From IMG/VR virus record IMGVR_UViG_3300032293_001018, positions 1 to 30,582 of that record: a DNA stretch of 30,582 nucleotides; one strand, written 5' to 3'. Shown one piece after another: positions 28,384 to 30,582 of the stretch (position 1 is its first letter; each line of letters begins with the position of its first letter). The notes beneath the pieces are model-generated. The model ran no database searches, was not told the origin of the DNA, and saw nothing but the letters and a program-made list of their open reading frames with translations. This DNA is from a virus. A program made the position numbers and the translations under genes.

Positions 28384-28678
28384 ATACGAAAACATATTAG
28401 AAACTAAAGATAATACAGGAGAAAGATATTATAGAAATAATATTTATCCTGATATAGAACCGTCTCAAACTGATTTATATGTTATAACAGTTTTAGGAGA
28501 TAGATTAGATCTTTTAGCTTTTAATTTTTATGGAGATGAAAGTCTTTGGTGGGTAATATCATCAGCAAATTCACTTCCAGGAGATTCACTATATCTAGAA
28601 CCTGGAGCTCAAATAAGAATTCCGTCAAATGTACCTGGAGTAATAAACGAATATAAGTCTGCAAATATTAATAGATAG
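28376..28678 (+). CDS. Baseplate wedge protein with LysM-like fold (T4 gp53-like)
   Basis: A 100-residue protein. Residues ~33-85 show a LysM-like pattern: DLYVITVLGDRLDLLAFNFY, then GDESLWWVISSAN and a final GAQIRIPSN strand. T4 gp53 and LysM-bearing baseplate proteins such as the XkdP/gpX type share this 'Y-x-V-x2-GDRLDLLA-x3-YGD-x3-WW-I-x3-N' arrangement. In T4, gp53 joins baseplate wedges around the hub. The N-terminus (MYRYENILETKDNTGERYYR) is a short strand-turn-strand. The start overlaps the preceding gene by 8 bases and the following gene begins 2 bases after its stop, so the baseplate genes are translationally linked. Confidence 0.75.
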   Translation: MYRYENILETKDNTGERYYRNNIYPDIEPSQTDLYVITVLGDRLDLLAFNFYGDESLWWVISSANSLPGDSLYLEPGAQIRIPSNVPGVINEYKSANINR

Positions 28679-28680
28679 TT

Positions 28681-30582
28681 ATGGCTGGATTAGATAATAA
28701 GATAACAAATATAATAGGAACCAGAATTCCTATATGGGTATTTAATCAACTAGAAGAAAGATCTAATAGATCATCATCTACTTCTAGAACTAATAATGAG
28801 TTATTATATATAGCAAACAAAACTGCTTGGGTTAGATTAGTATCTTCCATAAATTTGAGTGAGTCTGATATGAAATTTTTCAGTTCAGCAGAAAAAGGAA
28901 TACCTGTTTCAATTTCACAACCAGAAGATTTAGCAAAAGAATATATTTTATTTGGAGGAACTTCTAAATATAAAAAACAAGATAATAAAATTATTCAACA
29001 ACTAAGAGCAGGAATTGGTCCAGATAGAGCATATGGAATTTTAGGAAATCAAGAAGTAAAAAAATATGGATATACTCCAATGCCAGGTATTAGTGACGCT
29101 TCTATAGAAACTCAAGGTAGATTAGGTTCAGTTAGGTCTGCAACAATAAATTTTAAATGTTGGGATAAAGATCAATTAGATATAATAGATGCTCTTTATT
29201 TTAAGTTAGGATTTACTATGCTATTAGAATGGGGTCATACTACATATTTTAAAACAGGAGATGATAAACTTTATCATTCTGAAGATTATTTTATAGATCC
29301 GTTTGCAGAAAATGTAACTAAAGAAAGAATATTAGAACAAATAGCATATAATAATAGAAAATCAGAAGGCAACTATGACGCTATGCTAGGACTAGTTACT
29401 AATTTTAATTTTACTTATAATCAATCTGGCGGGTTTGATTGTACAATAAAATTAATGAGCTTAGGTGTATTAGGAGATACAATAAAAATAAATAATGCTG
29501 GATTATTACCTGGATTATTAAAAGAAGAATTAAAACTTTATACAGATACTTTAGCCAGAATAGAAAAAGCAAAACTAGCTGCAGCAAAAGCAAAAGAGGA
29601 AGAATTAGCTAGAAGATTATTAAGTCAAGTACAACAAGGAATAAATAGTGGTGGAGTTACAAAAGAAGGATTTGAAAAAATATCAGGTCAAAAATTTGAT
29701 GTTTATTTACAAGAAGGAAAACCTCAATACGAAAATCAACAACCGCGATACCTTTTTTATCCATCAAATGAAAAAGCAGTTATAGAAAATTCTAATCCTA
29801 AATTTTACCTTGAAAAAGGTAAAGGCCCACAAGTAATAGCTTTAAGAAAATTAAGAGCTTTTTTATATCAAACTGATGATCTTAATCAACAAATAAAAAT
29901 AAACGTTAATAGATTTTTTTCTGTAGATCCATATATTGAACAAGTCTTATTAGATAAAAAAGAAAATGTAGGTAGAAATGCTAGTGGTATATTACAAGAT
30001 ATAACAAAAACAAAAGCATTAAAAGAAGGAGAAAGTAATTGGGATACAGATAGATGGCTTGTTAAAGATAATAGAACTATAACATATAGATATAAATCTA
30101 GTGTAAATGGATTAGAGTATTATGTAAAAATAGGATATTTTACAAGAATTTATAATCCAGAATTTCTACAAGAGAATCAAGTAAAAAGCATATTAAAAGC
30201 AGAAAAGGAACAAAATGGAAAAATACTTGATGTAAAAGAAGGACGAGCTTTTACAAGCGTATCTAATTTTATTAATAATTTAAAAGTAACACTTGAAAAT
30301 GATTCATTTGAATATTCAACAGCTAAAGATAAATATGAAAATGGAATTGGAGTAATAAAAATTAATGTTAAATCTCAAATTGACAATGTTAAAATTGATT
30401 ATGTAAGAGATCAAAGTTCACAAGGTTTAGCTGATGAAACAATAAAAGATAAAATTGTAACTTTAAGATATATAACAGAAGCTTATATAGAATTTTCAGA
30501 TCCTTCTATTATAGCTAATTTAACAGTAGATGAAAAAGTACTTCAACCAACAGATTTTGTAAATAGACAACAAGCAGTAGTA
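28681..30582 (+). CDS. Large baseplate protein, 3' end outside the window
   Basis: The frame opens at ATG 28681 (GTTATGGCT context) and stays open to the window end: 634 residues, no stop. Distinctive blocks are RIPIWVFNQLEERSNRSS, NKTAWVRLVSSINL, LRAGIGPDRAYGILGNQEVK, a segment GRLGSVRSATINFKCWDKDQ and LDIIDALYFKLGFTMLLEWG. The last two (S-V-R-x-A ... W-D-K-D-Q-L-D-x-ID-x-LY ... G-x-T-M-L-L-E-W-G) are the sort of motifs I associate with large hub/baseplate proteins of marine and Bacteroidota myoviruses, here by recollection. A Lys/Ala/Glu-rich helix lies near residues 280-315. Position after tape measure, tube-junction candidate and LysM-like gene fits a baseplate hub or wedge component. The C-terminal half is not seen, so lytic or spike domains cannot be excluded. 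Confidence 0.6.
   Translation, partial: MAGLDNKITNIIGTRIPIWVFNQLEERSNRSSSTSRTNNELLYIANKTAWVRLVSSINLSESDMKFFSSAEKGIPVSISQPEDLAKEYILFGGTSKYKKQDNKIIQQLRAGIGPDRAYGILGNQEVKKYGYTPMPGISDASIETQGRLGSVRSATINFKCWDKDQLDIIDALYFKLGFTMLLEWGHTTYFKTGDDKLYHSEDYFIDPFAENVTKERILEQIAYNNRKSEGNYDAMLGLVTNFNFTYNQSGGFDCTIKLMSLGVLGDTIKINNAGLLPGLLKEELKLYTDTLARIEKAKLAAAKAKEEELARRLLSQVQQGINSGGVTKEGFEKISGQKFDVYLQEGKPQYENQQPRYLFYPSNEKAVIENSNPKFYLEKGKGPQVIALRKLRAFLYQTDDLNQQIKINVNRFFSVDPYIEQVLLDKKENVGRNASGILQDITKTKALKEGESNWDTDRWLVKDNRTITYRYKSSVNGLEYYVKIGYFTRIYNPEFLQENQVKSILKAEKEQNGKILDVKEGRAFTSVSNFINNLKVTLENDSFEYSTAKDKYENGIGVIKINVKSQIDNVKIDYVRDQSSQGLADETIKDKIVTLRYITEAYIEFSDPSIIANLTVDEKVLQPTDFVNRQQAVV

Noticed and set aside
1-30582. 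Search for tRNA genes, integrase, attachment sites, insertion sequences or CRISPR arrays
   Set aside because: Gaps are all under 110 bases once the 59-residue gene at 19009 is counted, and none shows a tRNA cloverleaf, transposase motif or array; nothing supportable was found.

Overview
The window is a late structural region of a tailed dsDNA phage with a contractile (myovirus, T4-like) tail. Every convincing gene lies on the + strand, packed with gaps of a few bases or short overlaps. The DNA is strongly AT-rich and arginine is mostly AGA. Starts generally lack a Shine-Dalgarno box and sit behind A/T-rich leaders, which together with base composition suggests a Bacteroidota (Flavobacteriia-like) host. 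That host call is an inference; no host marker is present.

Layout. (1) 1-917: the 3' end of an unrecognised gene and a Ser/Thr-rich unrecognised protein. (2) 978-6771: four abutting glycosylation genes: a GT4 glycosyltransferase fused to an FkbM methyltransferase, a GT-A type glycosyltransferase, a second FkbM methyltransferase, and a GT4 fused to an O-heptosyltransferase of the Aah/TibC family, the enzymes that glycosylate bacterial autotransporter adhesins. (3) 6816-18983: adhesion and decoration genes, including two very large tail fibres ending in S74-type intramolecular chaperones, two smaller fibre-like proteins sharing their modules, two small helical proteins and four small surface-type proteins, one with 11 consecutive Thr. 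(4) 19009-19845: three small proteins, one with a membrane anchor, interrupted by a terminator. (5) 19896-30582: tail assembly: sheath, an unknown protein, tube, terminator, a gp26-like tail assembly protein whose C-terminal half is in another frame, tape measure, a tube/baseplate junction candidate, a gp53/LysM-like wedge protein and a large baseplate protein cut by the window edge.

How the parts may work together. A near-identical 10-bp motif (ATATTTATAA) lies 13-22 nt before many starts, including the first glycosylation gene, the fibres, sheath, tube and tape measure. The sugar genes therefore seem to be expressed with the virion genes. The TibC-like enzyme sits directly before Ser/Thr-rich fibres. 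The main hypothesis is that this phage O-glycosylates, and probably methylates the sugars of, its own fibre or decoration proteins.

Other points of interest are a probable +1 (or -2) programmed frameshift in the tail assembly gene, fibre repeats kept identical as protein but scrambled in synonymous codons, and one unusually long, structured leader before the second large fibre. All counts and alignments were made by eye; no searches were run.
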